Assembly (NCBI RefSeq): GCF_021390675.1
Contig: NZ_JAJEJV010000004.1
Coordinates: forward strand, 2,480,001 to 2,544,000
Reading direction: 5' to 3'
Length of the DNA: 64,000 nt
Source of the DNA: Dyella sp. 2HG41-7
Lineage (GTDB): Bacteria > Pseudomonadota > Gammaproteobacteria > Xanthomonadales > Rhodanobacteraceae
The position numbers and the translations under genes were made by a program. The notes under the pieces were generated by a model that made no database searches, was not told the origin of the DNA, and saw nothing but the letters and a program-made list of their open reading frames with translations. Positions 17,076 to 27,300 of the stretch are shown piece by piece (the stretch's first letter is position 1; each line of letters starts with the position of its first letter).

Positions 17076-18476
17076 ATGCTTCGCTTTTTGCGACGCCAGA
17101 CGGTGCGCTGGTTATTGCTATTCGGCTTGACCGAATTGCTGCTCCTTTCGTCTTCGCTTTACATAGCGATGCACCTTCGCTATTTGCGCAATGCCGATGA
17201 ATTGATCGATGTTTCGCATCACTTGATGCTGCGCGCTCTTATCTTCGCGTTGGTCATCATGCTAGGCATGGCTGCACTCGGCGAATACCGCACCCATTTG
17301 CGCACGACCTGGCAAGGCGCGGTAGCGCGCCAGGCCGTCGGCTTTGTCATCGGCGGCTTGTTACTGGCCGTCGGCTACTACGTTGTGCCGCAAGCGTATG
17401 TAGGCCGCGGCGTGCTGAGCATGGCGCTGGCATTGAGTTTTCTGGCCGTGATGATGTTTCGCCTGCTTTTTATGCGTGTGGTCGACATCGAGTCGCTCAA
17501 GCCGCGTCTCTTGATTCTCGGCACCGGTCAACGCGCCGCGCAGATCCATAACCGTATGCGCCGCCGCGCGGATCGCCGCGGCTTTACGGTCGTGGGATAC
17601 GTGCCCTGCCCTGGCGACGACATCGTCATTCCCGAAGATAAATTGATCCGGTTCGACGTTCCGCTGCCCGCCCTGGTCAAGCGCGAGCAAATCGACGAAA
17701 TCGTCGTCGGCGTCGATGATCGCCGCGGCCGGTTGCCGATGGACGGCTTGCTGCAATGCCGGCAGGCCGGCGTCCTGATTACCGACCTTACGACCTTTTT
17801 CGAACGCGAATCCGGTCGCGTGCAGTTGTCGTGGCTGGAGCCATCCTGGCTGGTATTTTCCGGCGGTTTTCAGGCTACGCCGATTCATCGCCTGACCAAG
17901 CGTTGCTTCGACATCGCGGCAGCAGCGGTGCTGTTGCTGCTGTGCTGGCCGTTGATGCTGGCTGTCGCCCTGGCGATTCGGCTCGAATCCGGCCCCAATC
18001 AACCGATTCTGTATCGGCAAGAGCGCGTCGGCGAAAACGGCAACACGTTTTGGTTGCTCAAATTCCGCAGCATGCGCACCGATGCCGAACGCGACGGTAT
18101 CGCACGTTGGGCTAGCAAGCACGACGACCGCGTTACGCGCGTCGGCCGTATTTGTCGCAAATTGCGCTTCGACGAACTGCCGCAGCTATGGAATGTGCTC
18201 AAGAGCGACATGAGCATTGTCGGTCCGCGTCCGGAACGCCCGCAATTCGTGGCCGATTTGGCGACGAAAATTCCGTTCTATAGCTTGCGTCATTGCTTGA
18301 AGCCCGGCCTCGCCGGATGGGCGCAATTGAGTTATCCGTACGGCGCATCGGAAGAAGATGCCGCCGAAAAGCTCAAATACGACCTTTTTTACGTCAAAAA
18401 CCACAACTTGCTGTTCGACATGCTGATTCTCATCGAAACCGTGGAGGTCGTTTTGTTCAGTCGCGGAGCGCGTTGA
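17076..18476 (+). CDS. EPS polyprenyl glycosylphosphotransferase (EpsB-2/WcaJ type)
   Basis: A 466-residue initiating transferase that moves a sugar-1-phosphate onto undecaprenyl phosphate at the inner membrane. Four hydrophobic helices occupy roughly residues 10-130, a Rossmann-like cytosolic domain (LLILGTGQRAAQIHNRM) follows, and the catalytic bacterial sugar transferase domain runs from a membrane helix near 275 to the end. Its motifs are RQERVGENGNTFWLLKFRSM, KLRFDELPQLWNVLKSDMS, IVGPRPERP and GLAGWAQLSYPYGAS. The overall form is close to the PEP-CTERM-associated transferase family (TIGR03013). GGGGGAA precedes ATG 17076. It commits the EPS pathway served by the rest of the locus. Confidence 0.93.
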   Translation: MLRFLRRQTVRWLLLFGLTELLLLSSSLYIAMHLRYLRNADELIDVSHHLMLRALIFALVIMLGMAALGEYRTHLRTTWQGAVARQAVGFVIGGLLLAVGYYVVPQAYVGRGVLSMALALSFLAVMMFRLLFMRVVDIESLKPRLLILGTGQRAAQIHNRMRRRADRRGFTVVGYVPCPGDDIVIPEDKLIRFDVPLPALVKREQIDEIVVGVDDRRGRLPMDGLLQCRQAGVLITDLTTFFERESGRVQLSWLEPSWLVFSGGFQATPIHRLTKRCFDIAAAAVLLLLCWPLMLAVALAIRLESGPNQPILYRQERVGENGNTFWLLKFRSMRTDAERDGIARWASKHDDRVTRVGRICRKLRFDELPQLWNVLKSDMSIVGPRPERPQFVADLATKIPFYSLRHCLKPGLAGWAQLSYPYGASEEDAAEKLKYDLFYVKNHNLLFDMLILIETVEVVLFSRGAR

Positions 18477-18517
18477 AGTACGCGTTCGCGACTATTTGGT
18501 GCAAGGGGATAAATCGA

Positions 18518-19213
18518 TCAGTTGCGCGCGCCGGATGGCCGTGTTTGAGCCGCCTTCAACGAATGCAGCGGCGAGCTGTACCAATCGACGACCGAACCGT
18601 GGTCGAACCGTACCCACGATGGTCCGTACTCCCAAACATCATCACGAATCACAACAGGATTGCCCTCGATGGCGCGCACGTTTTCGGTCGACATCCCCAA
18701 CGCAAGCGTCGGCGTCGCCGGCGCCTCGACGGAGCTCGTGTCGCCGTCGTGCGTCGGGTTGTCGTTGGCGCCATCCGATGAAGGCGCCACGGCGGACGCA
18801 CCCCAAAACAGAAATGCGATCGCGACTACCGCAATCGGAATCAACCATTTGACGTTTGTACGCCGTGGCGCGCTGGAAGTGCGCCGTGCCGCGCTGATGG
18901 TTTCCCGAACGGGCGGATGCGGCGAAGGCGTGGCCCTCGGCGGCGCGACCGTCGCGGTGGACGTGGCCGGCAACGCGCCAGGCAGGCGCCCATGAAGCCG
19001 CTGGAACGCCATCGCTGCCTCGTACTGGACATTGAGCTGCTGCAGCCGCTGCGCGCCGCGCGGGCTGGAATAGCCGATATAGCCCGGCGGTTTGCGGTCG
19101 GGATGAAGTCTGGACACGCAGCGGCGGTAGGCCTGCTTGAATTCGTTCAAATCGCAATCAGGACCCACCCTCAACTGTCGGTACAAGTCGAGAAAATCGA
19201 CCTCGTTACCCAT
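18518..19213 (-). CDS. Membrane-anchored J-domain protein
   Basis: A 231-residue protein in opposite orientation to its neighbours. Residues 6-70 form a DnaJ-like J domain (LYRQLRVGPDCDLNEFKQAYRR then LHPDRK, keeping the HPD motif that stimulates DnaK). A Pro/Ala/Thr-rich linker follows, then a single transmembrane helix (WLIPIAVVAIAFLFWGAS, about residues 124-141) and a C-terminal domain of about 90 residues with LALGMSTENVRAIEGNP and VWEYGPSWVRF, which resembles SmpA/BamE-like or outer-membrane assembly repeats (weak). The J domain should be cytosolic and the tail periplasmic. It is an odd insertion in the EPS locus, perhaps recruiting DnaK to envelope or megasynthase assembly (inference). 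Confidence 0.8.
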   Translation of the reverse strand: MGNEVDFLDLYRQLRVGPDCDLNEFKQAYRRCVSRLHPDRKPPGYIGYSSPRGAQRLQQLNVQYEAAMAFQRLHGRLPGALPATSTATVAPPRATPSPHPPVRETISAARRTSSAPRRTNVKWLIPIAVVAIAFLFWGASAVAPSSDGANDNPTHDGDTSSVEAPATPTLALGMSTENVRAIEGNPVVIRDDVWEYGPSWVRFDHGSVVDWYSSPLHSLKAAQTRPSGARN

Positions 19214-19327
19214 ACCGTTTTCCCCTGTTGCATGGTGGCGATTCTGTACGCCTGACCGCTGTAGCGGTCACGGTGGAACGTCACTAGCCTCGCGCAGGTT
19301 TAGGGCTTTCGCAAGCACATTTTTCAC

Positions 19328-19356
19328 TTGACTTGGTGTGACCCAGTTCTCAAAAT
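19328..19356 (+). promoter_or_regulatory. Sigma-70-like promoter of the secreted-protein gene
   Basis: TTGACT and CAAAAT are separated by 17 bases; five of six and four of six positions match consensus. Transcription would start near 19363, about 20 bases before ATG 19385. Confidence 0.5.
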
Positions 19357-19384
19357 CTGGCATACATGGATGGGGGGATTTCCC

Positions 19385-20155
19385 ATGCAGGGCCGTCGCG
19401 AGTACTTAGCTGCTTGTTGCCGCTGTGTCCCGGCTGCCGTGCTTTTGGCCGCAGCCGCCGGCGCCGTGTTGGCCCAGGAAGCGCCAGGCGGCCCCGTTCC
19501 GGCCTCCTCGCTGGGCGCCCATACCCTGCAGACCCAGTCCGAAGGTCTCGGAACCAGCCCGGTCGTCACCGATCCCATCACAACACAGGCTCGTGGCAGT
19601 TCGTTGATCGTTTTCAACGGCGGCTACTTGAGCAACGCGTCCGGTCCCGGCGATAGCTACGGCAACCGCTGGAAACAACTGGGCAACGATGTCCCGTTCG
19701 GCAACGGCTACGGCGACCGATTCAACGTCAAAGCCTATGTGGCGCTCGACGCCAAAGGCGGCGCCGACCATACCGTGAGCTTCGTTAAAAACGGCAACGC
19801 GGAAGGCGAAATCTCCGTGCCGTTTATCGAAATCAAAAACGCGGGCGTTCTCAAGGACGTCAGCCAGAACTACGCACCGACCGGGCTGGTGATGACCAGC
19901 GGCAACGTCACAACGACCGGCCCGGCGACACTGATCGCCGTGTGGTGGGGCGATGGCGGCGTCAAACGCATGTCGGCCGTACCGGATAACGGATTCTCGG
20001 TTATCGATAGCTTCCTGAAGCTTCCCGATAACAGTGGCGTGCAATGCGCGGTGGCGTTCAAGCAAGTCGCCGCCGCAGGCACTTATCACGTCAATTGGCG
20101 CGGCGTTCCTGCGCAAGGCGCCATTTTGTGGTTGTTGGCGTTCCAGTCGAAATAG
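19385..20155 (+). CDS. Secreted protein of unknown function
   Basis: A 256-residue exported protein. The signal peptide has a basic start (MQGRREYLAACCR), a long Ala/Leu core and cleavage near residue 31 (VLA-Q). The mature part is Gly/Asn/Thr-rich and beta-prone, with GGYLSNASGPGDSYGNRWKQ, PFGNGYGDRF and a C-terminal NWRGVPAQGAILWLLAFQ. It resembles a jelly-roll or carbohydrate-binding sandwich, but no family was recognised. There is no PEP-CTERM or LPXTG-type sorting tail. It lies between the EPS-initiating genes and the megasynthase genes, with its own promoter candidate, so it may be an exported matrix or polysaccharide-binding protein (inference). Confidence 0.7.
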   Translation: MQGRREYLAACCRCVPAAVLLAAAAGAVLAQEAPGGPVPASSLGAHTLQTQSEGLGTSPVVTDPITTQARGSSLIVFNGGYLSNASGPGDSYGNRWKQLGNDVPFGNGYGDRFNVKAYVALDAKGGADHTVSFVKNGNAEGEISVPFIEIKNAGVLKDVSQNYAPTGLVMTSGNVTTTGPATLIAVWWGDGGVKRMSAVPDNGFSVIDSFLKLPDNSGVQCAVAFKQVAAAGTYHVNWRGVPAQGAILWLLAFQSK

Positions 20156-20242
20156 ATCGTGTTGGGGCGATGCGCCTTGCGATGCTCGGCGCACCGGCAA
20201 GTTGAACGGCAAGGGGAATCACAGCGGGGAATCCGTTGAGGA

Positions 20243-20260
20243 CTGACGTATCCACGTCAG
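20243..20260. repeat. Inverted repeat upstream of the megasynthase operon
   Basis: CTGACGT and ACGTCAG are separated by ATCC. The 7-base arms are perfect and lie about 125 bases before the cupin gene at 20385. There is no T run, so it may be an operator for a dimeric regulator rather than a terminator of the upstream gene. Confidence 0.45.
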
Positions 20261-20384
20261 CATGCGTATCAATCGACCGTTGCGACCAGTAACGACGACG
20301 TGACGGACGGCGTACTCAAAGTGTCGGCGCAATCAACATTTATGTCTTGCGCAAACGCATTGGTACGACGAGAGGGCTCGAACC

Positions 20385-21302
20385 ATGAACAATCGTGCGA
20401 CGACACTTATCGACCTTGACTGGGACACTTTCGATCCATCGCGCATCCAAGGCGTGCGCCACCGTTTGTCCGATCATCCGTTGTTGCAGCCCGATCAACT
20501 TGTAGCGCTGGGCAAGCGCTTCCAGGGCAGCACGCGGCTATTTACGTTCAACAACGAAGCCGGCGCCGATGCGAACTTCGACGACGTCGGTCGTCTGTAT
20601 CCCAATCGCAAATCCGCGGCCGATACGGTGCAAGGTATCAACGACGCCAAGGCGTGGATGCTGCTGCGTCATGTGCAAGACGACCCCACCTACCGCAGCT
20701 TGGTGGATATGGCGATGAGCCCGATCCAACCGTTGATCGAGCGCAAGGATCCCGGCATGCATTACCGCGCGGGATGGATTTTCGTGGCGTCGCCGCACAC
20801 CACCACGCCGTTTCATATCGACCGTAATCACGGCATCTTGCTGCAGATTCGCGGCACCAAAAAAGTGTACGTCTGGGACGCCGAAGACATCGAGGTATGC
20901 AGCGAGCACGCGCGCGATGTGTTCCATGCCCGTCACGATCTCAGCCTGGTGAAGTGGAACGAAGCCTTCCGCGAACGCGCGCACGTATTCACCGTTGGCC
21001 CTGGTATGGGCGTCTATATGCCCATCACCAGCCCGCATATGGTCGAAACGGGCGACGAGCCTTCCATCACCATCAGCTTCACGTACAGCACGGCGGCGAC
21101 GCGACGGAATGCCATGCGTCATGTCGTCAACGACCTGCTTTATCGCAAAGGCATCCGGCCGACGCCGGTGGGCAAGCATCAACTCGTCGACACGCTGACC
21201 TATGCCACCGCGTCCGTCATGGTCGCGGCGCATGGTGTCGGCAGCCGACCTCCCGCCTGTCCATCGCTGGCGCATCCAAGCGCCTATGCGGTGGCCGATT
21301 AA
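20385..21302 (+). CDS. Cupin-8/JmjC-like oxygenase
   Basis: A 305-residue protein of the JmjC-like cupin superfamily. The double-stranded beta-helix is visible in the middle: MHYRAGWIFVASPHTTTPFHID supplies the HxD pair of iron ligands (FHID), GILLQIRGTKKVYVWD the strand with a 2-oxoglutarate-binding region, and MPITSPHMVETGDEPSITIS the distal histidine. Family members are Fe(II)/2-oxoglutarate hydroxylases, several of which act on amino acids bound to NRPS carrier proteins. It is 36 bases upstream of the first megasynthase gene, so hydroxylation of an amino acid or polyketide unit is the likely job (inference). No signal peptide. Confidence 0.82.
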   Translation: MNNRATTLIDLDWDTFDPSRIQGVRHRLSDHPLLQPDQLVALGKRFQGSTRLFTFNNEAGADANFDDVGRLYPNRKSAADTVQGINDAKAWMLLRHVQDDPTYRSLVDMAMSPIQPLIERKDPGMHYRAGWIFVASPHTTTPFHIDRNHGILLQIRGTKKVYVWDAEDIEVCSEHARDVFHARHDLSLVKWNEAFRERAHVFTVGPGMGVYMPITSPHMVETGDEPSITISFTYSTAATRRNAMRHVVNDLLYRKGIRPTPVGKHQLVDTLTYATASVMVAAHGVGSRPPACPSLAHPSAYAVAD

Positions 21303-21338
21303 AGCTGTCACCACACGCACGGAGATCGCGAAAGCATT

Positions 21339-24300
21339 ATGAATGCCAGTGTCGCCAAGCCCCAGGACGGAATGGCTGAAGGCAGCACGCTTTTCGACGT
21401 ACTGCCATCCCAAACCGACATCAGCGCAAACGGCTGGACGCGCCGTGAGTACGCGCTCGAAGGATCGATGATTGCAGCATTGCGCGACACCTCGCAGCGA
21501 TGCGGAAGTAACGAATCCACCCTCTTTTGCGCAGCGTTGGCGCTCACCGAATCGCGACTCACCGGTGCGCAGAATGTCGTAGTCAGTTGTGTCGATGCGA
21601 ACGGATCGAAGCAGCTGTCGATCGATCTATCGCGTGATGGAAGCCGCGACGCATGGCTGCAAGTGTTCTGCATCTCGCTAGACCATGCAGCGCCCATCGC
21701 ATGCCGCACCGCCTGGGCCATTGGCAATGACATTTATTCGCGCGATGTCGAGCATGAGGGCGACACATCGGCCAGCAGCTCCTGGAACATACAAGCTACC
21801 GCTGCGCGCATCGAAGTAACCTTCCGCGCGCCACTCAATGCCGCTGCGATCGACTTGCTCCATGCCGGCGTGATGCGCGCCTTGGCCTGGTTATGCGCGC
21901 CAAGCGATAGCGACTTGTCGTCCTTCGACGTGTGCGATCCCGACGAACGCCATCGCATGTTGGTCGAATGGAATGCCACTGCCGTAACGCGCCGCGAGGC
22001 CGATTCGGTCCACGACCTTTTTGCAGCGCAAGCTCTTCAGCATCCGCATTCGTTGGCGATCGAATCGCCTACGCTCCATCTGTCCTACGCCGAACTCGAT
22101 GCGCGCGCCAATCGCGTGGCGGCAGGCTTGATCGCCGCCGGCGTCAATGTCGGCGCACCGGTCGCCCTATTGCTCGAACGCTCACCGGAAGCGCTGATCG
22201 CCGTACTTGGCATCCTCAAAGCCGGCGCCGCCTATCTGCCGCTCGATCCGAGTTATCCGGCGGAGCGTCTCGCCTTTGTGATCAACGACGCGCGTGCCGC
22301 ACTGATCATTGCCGGCGCGCAATCACCGGCGATTCCCGGTGTCGAATTACCCGTTGTGCAGCTTGAGCAATTGCAAGGCGATGCGACGACGACCGGCCTT
22401 CCTACCGTCGACGGTAGCGCGCTCGCCTATGTGATGTACACGTCCGGCTCGACCGGCACGCCCAAAGGCGTTGAGATCACGCATCGATCCATCATTCGCT
22501 TGGTGCGCGATGTCACGTATGTGGACCTGAGCGGTGAGCCCTGCGTACTGCATGCCGCCCCGCTCGGTTTCGATGCGTCCACGCTGGAAATTTGGGGAGC
22601 CTTGCTCAACGGCGGCGCGTGCATCGTGCACGACGAAAAAATTCCTACCGGTGCCGGGCTGAAAAACACCATCGAGAGCCGCGGCGCCCGCATCGCCTGG
22701 CTGACGGCGGCGCTGTTCAACGCCATCGTCGACGAAGACGCGCAGAACTTACGCGGTCTCAAGCAGCTTCTGATCGGGGGCGAAGCCTTATCGGTCGCGC
22801 ATGTGCACAAAGCCTACGCCGCATTGCCCGATATCACCATTATCAACGGCTACGGCCCGACCGAGTGCACGACCTTCGCTGCGACGTATCGCATTCCACG
22901 CGACCTCGACGCGCACGATCGGTCGGTGCCGATTGGCGCACCGATTGCCGACACCACGCTGTACGTGTTGAACGGCTACCGCGAACCGGTGCCGGTCGGC
23001 GTCATCGGCGAGTTGTTTATCGGCGGCGGCGGCCTGGCGCGCGGTTATTTGGCGCGCGTTGAATTGACGGCCGAGCGATTCGTAGCGCATCCCTTCGGCG
23101 CCGCTGGTGAGCGTCTATATCGCACCGGCGATCTCGTACGCTGGTTGTCGACGGGTGTAATCGAATTCGTCGGCAGAGCCGATGGCCAGATCAAGATTCG
23201 CGGCTACCGGATCGAAATCGGTGAAATCGAAGCGGCTCTGCAACGCTTGCCTGGCGTGCGCGCATGCGCGGTGCTGGCGCGCGAAGATCGGCCAGGGCAA
23301 AAGCAGCTGGTAGCGTATTACGTTGCCGAGGATGCATCGATCAACGCGCGCGCCTTGCGCGATCAGTTGACGCATGCCTTACCGGAATTCATGGTGCCAG
23401 CCATCTTTATCGCGATGGAGTCGCTACCCGTAACGGCAAACGGAAAACTCGACCGTCGCGCCCTGCCCGCACCGGACAACGATCGTCCAGAGCTGGCCGG
23501 CGTCTATGTTCCGGCGGCGGGGAAAACCGAACAACGCCTCTGCGAAGTGTTCGCCGACTTGCTCGGTCTGGATCGCGTCGGTCGCAACGATCATTTCTTC
23601 GAGCTTGGCGGCAACTCGCTGCTGGCCGTGCGCACGGTAACGCGCATTCATACCGAGCTGGCAACGAAAATACCGACGATCGCAGCGTTCTTTGGCACGC
23701 CGACGCCCGTCGCGCTCGCCGCGATGATCGATCAAGGCGACGCGCGCGCCGCACTCGCATCGCGCCTTTCCCATCACCGCTCACCGACCGATGCCGAACC
23801 CGTCGCCATCATCGCGATGGCCGGACGCTTCCCCGGCGCGAACGATGTCGAGACGTTCTGGGACAACCTCTGCGCCGGCCGCGAGTCGATCACCTTTTTC
23901 GGCGCGGACCAACTCGACCCGAGCATCCCGACCGAACAACGCAAAGACCCGGCGTACGTCGCGGCGCGTGGCGTGATCGACGGCGTGGAAAATTTCGATG
24001 CAGCTTTTTTCGGCATTTCACCGCGCGAAGCGGAGCTGATGGACCCGCAGCAACGGATCTTCCTCGAGCTGTGCTGGGAATGCCTAGAGCGCGGCGGTTA
24101 TACGCCGGATGAGCAAAAAGTGCCCGTAGGCGTCTTCGGCGGCATGCATAACGCCACCTATTTCCAGCGCCATATCAGCATGCGCCCCGACTTGGTCGAC
24201 AAGTTTGGTGCGTTCCAGGTGATGCTGGCCAACGAAAAGGATTACCTCGCCACACGCATCGCTCACAAACTCAATCTGACCGGCCCGGCAATCAGCATGA

Positions 24301-27300
24301 ATACCGCATGCTCGACGTCGCTGGTCGCGATTTGCCAAGCGTTCGATGCGTTGCGCGCCGGTCACTGCGATATGGCGCTTGCCGGCGGCTCGTCGATTTC
24401 GTGTCCGCCGCGCAGCGGCTATCTCTCGCAAGAAGGCTCGATGCTGTCGCCCGATGGGCACACCCGCAGTTTCGATGCGGATGCGCGCGGCACGGTGTTC
24501 AGCGACGGCGCCGCAGTCGTGCTGTTGAAACGCCTCTCGGATGCCTTGCGCGACGGTGATCCGATCTACGCCGTGATTCGTGGCGGCGCCGTCAATAACG
24601 ATGGCGGCGCCAAGGCGAGCTTCACCGCGCCCAGCAGCGCGGGGCAAGCCGCCGTGATCACCATGGCGCTGGAAAACGCTGGCGTGCAGGCCAATTCGAT
24701 TTCCTACGTGGAAACGCACGGCACCGCGACACCCCTGGGCGATCCCATCGAAATCGAAGGATTGGCGCAGGTCTTTCGTCAAAGCACGAACGAGCGCGGC
24801 GTTTGCGCAATCGGTTCGGTGAAAAGCAATGTCGGCCATCTCGTGATGGCGGCCGGCGCAACCGGCGTGATCAAGACGGCGCTGTCCTTGGCCGAACGCC
24901 GACTGCCACCGTCGCTGCATTTCCGCGCCAACAACCCGAAGCTCGATCTCGCCAACTCGCCGTTCTTCGTCAACGACTCGGTGCGTGCATGGCGTTTCGA
25001 CGGCGGCCCGCTGCGCGCCGGCGTAAGTTCGTTTGGCGTGGGCGGCACGAACGCGCATGTCGTGCTCGAAGAACCGCCGCAACGCGAACCTTCCGATGCC
25101 GCCGAAGGCCCGCAGCTGTTGTTGCTATCCGCGCGTACCGATGCGGCGCTCGGCCATGCGGTAGAGCAACTGGGCGCACACCTCTCAACGCAACCAGATG
25201 CTCAGTTGGCCGATGTTGCCTGGACCCTGTGCAAGGGTCGCAAGGTGTTTGCGCATCGCGTCTACGTCGTCGCAGAAAGCACCGAAGACGCTGCGAAGCG
25301 ACTGCAGGAGCTGGCCGTATCAGCCTCTGGAAAAACCGCCCTCAATCCTGCACCGGGCGTGGTCTTTATGTTCCCCGGCCAGGGATCTCAATACGCCGGC
25401 ATGGGGCGCGCGTTATACGAATCGGAACCCGCATTCGGCGAAGCGCTTGACGAATGCACAGAGATCCTTCGCGAGGAACTCGGGTTCGACTTGCGCGAAC
25501 GATTGTTTGCGGACGACGCCGACGCGCTGCGTGCAACCGCGCTGACGCAGCCAGCCATCTTTGCCATCGAATATTCGCTCGCGCGCTTGTGGATGAGCTA
25601 CGGCGTGAAGCCCGTCGCCATGATCGGCCACAGCGTAGGCGAGTTCGTCGCGGCCGTGATCGCCGGTGTGATGGATCTTGCCGACGGCGCACGCCTGATC
25701 GCCCGCCGCGGACGCCTGATGCAGGCGCTGCCGGCCGGATCGATGTTGTCCGTGCGCATGGACGCGACGCAACTGGCGAGTCGCCTGCCGGCCACCTTGT
25801 CGCTCGCCGCCGAAAACGCGCCGAACGCGTGCGTTGTCTCGGGCGAAACACCGCTAGTTCAGGCGTTTCAGACGGAACTCGAACAAGCCGGCGTTGCGTG
25901 CCGGCTGCTGCACACGTCGCACGCGTTCCACTCATCGATGATGGACCCAGCGCTGCCGTCGTTCCGTCAGGAAGTAGAACATATCGCATTGTCGGCGCCG
26001 CGCATCCCGATCGCCTCTACGTTGACGGGTAACATGCTTAGCAACGACGAAGCGACATCGCCGGCTTATTGGACACGGCATCTGCGCGGCACCGTACGTT
26101 TTTCGATGGCGCTGCAAACGCTGCTTGCCGAACCGCAACACGCGTTCCTCGAAGTAGGCCCGCGCACCACGCTCAGTCTGTTGGCGCGCCAACACACACA
26201 AAGCCGTGGCCGCGTGGTGCTCGCCTCGCTGGCCGACAGCCCATCGAACGAACGCGCCACATGGCTCGATGCGGTTGGCCAGAGTTGGTCGCAGGGCGTC
26301 GATGTTGCGGTTGATCGATTGGATCGCCGTCAACGCAAATTCCGCGTGCGCCTGCCGACGTATCCGTTCGAGCGCAAGCGCCACTGGATCGACGCACCAC
26401 CGGCCTCCGACGCATTGCCGACGGCAACCGTATCGAACGTCGTCACGCTTCCCGTGCGCACCGAACCTGCCGTAGCGGCCGCCACACCTATCAACCTTAT
26501 TCCGGAGGCCACCATGGCCCCTGCTCCGACCTCTACGTCCTCGCGCGCCACGCGCCTGATCGCTCAACTCAGCGCGCTCTTCGAAGACGTCGCCGGCACC
26601 GAATTCGAAGGTGTGGACCCGGCCACGCATTTCGTCGAACTCGGTCTCGATTCGCTGTCGCTGACGCAAGTAGCGCTGCAGCTGCAGAAGACCTTCGCGC
26701 TGAAGATCACGTTCCGCGAACTGATGGAATCGCATTCCTCGTTCGGCAGCCTGGCCCAGCATATCGACCGGCTACTGCCGCCCGAAACCGAAGCCGTCGT
26801 CGCAGCGGCCGAATCGACCGTCGTCGCCGCACCCGCGGCACCTGTCGTTACGACAAATCAGGTATCTGCTATGTCCATACCAGCCAATGGCGGATTGATA
26901 CAGGACGTGATCCAGCAGCAAATGCTGATCATGCAGCAGCAGTTGGCGTTGCTCGCGAGCGCGGGCAACGCGGCGCCGGCAGCCGCGCCCGCTGTCGTTG
27001 CACCAGCAGTAGCCGCGCCACCCGCACCAACACCCGTCGCGACTGCGCCGATGCCGCCACTCGCCGCGCAACCGGCTACCGACACACCGCCCGATGAAGA
27101 AGCGGCGCTCGCGCACACGACGTACGACGTCAAAAAAGCGTTCGGCGCGATTGCACGCATTCACTCAGGCTCGACCGAACTGACGGGTCGGCAGCGCGTT
27201 CGCCTCGACGCTTTCATGCGCCGATACATCGAGCGCACGCGGAAATCGAAAGCCTATACCGAAGAAAATCGGGCACATCTGGCCGATCCGCGCGTCGTCA

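Noticed and set aside
24084-25082. 332-codon reverse-strand open frame
   Set aside because: It lies antisense within the ketosynthase domain of the megasynthase and is a codon-bias shadow.
26780-27110. Ala/Pro-rich low-complexity stretch considered as a repeat
   Set aside because: It is in frame between the ACP and aminotransferase domains and is the normal flexible linker of such synthases, including the Gln-rich helix.
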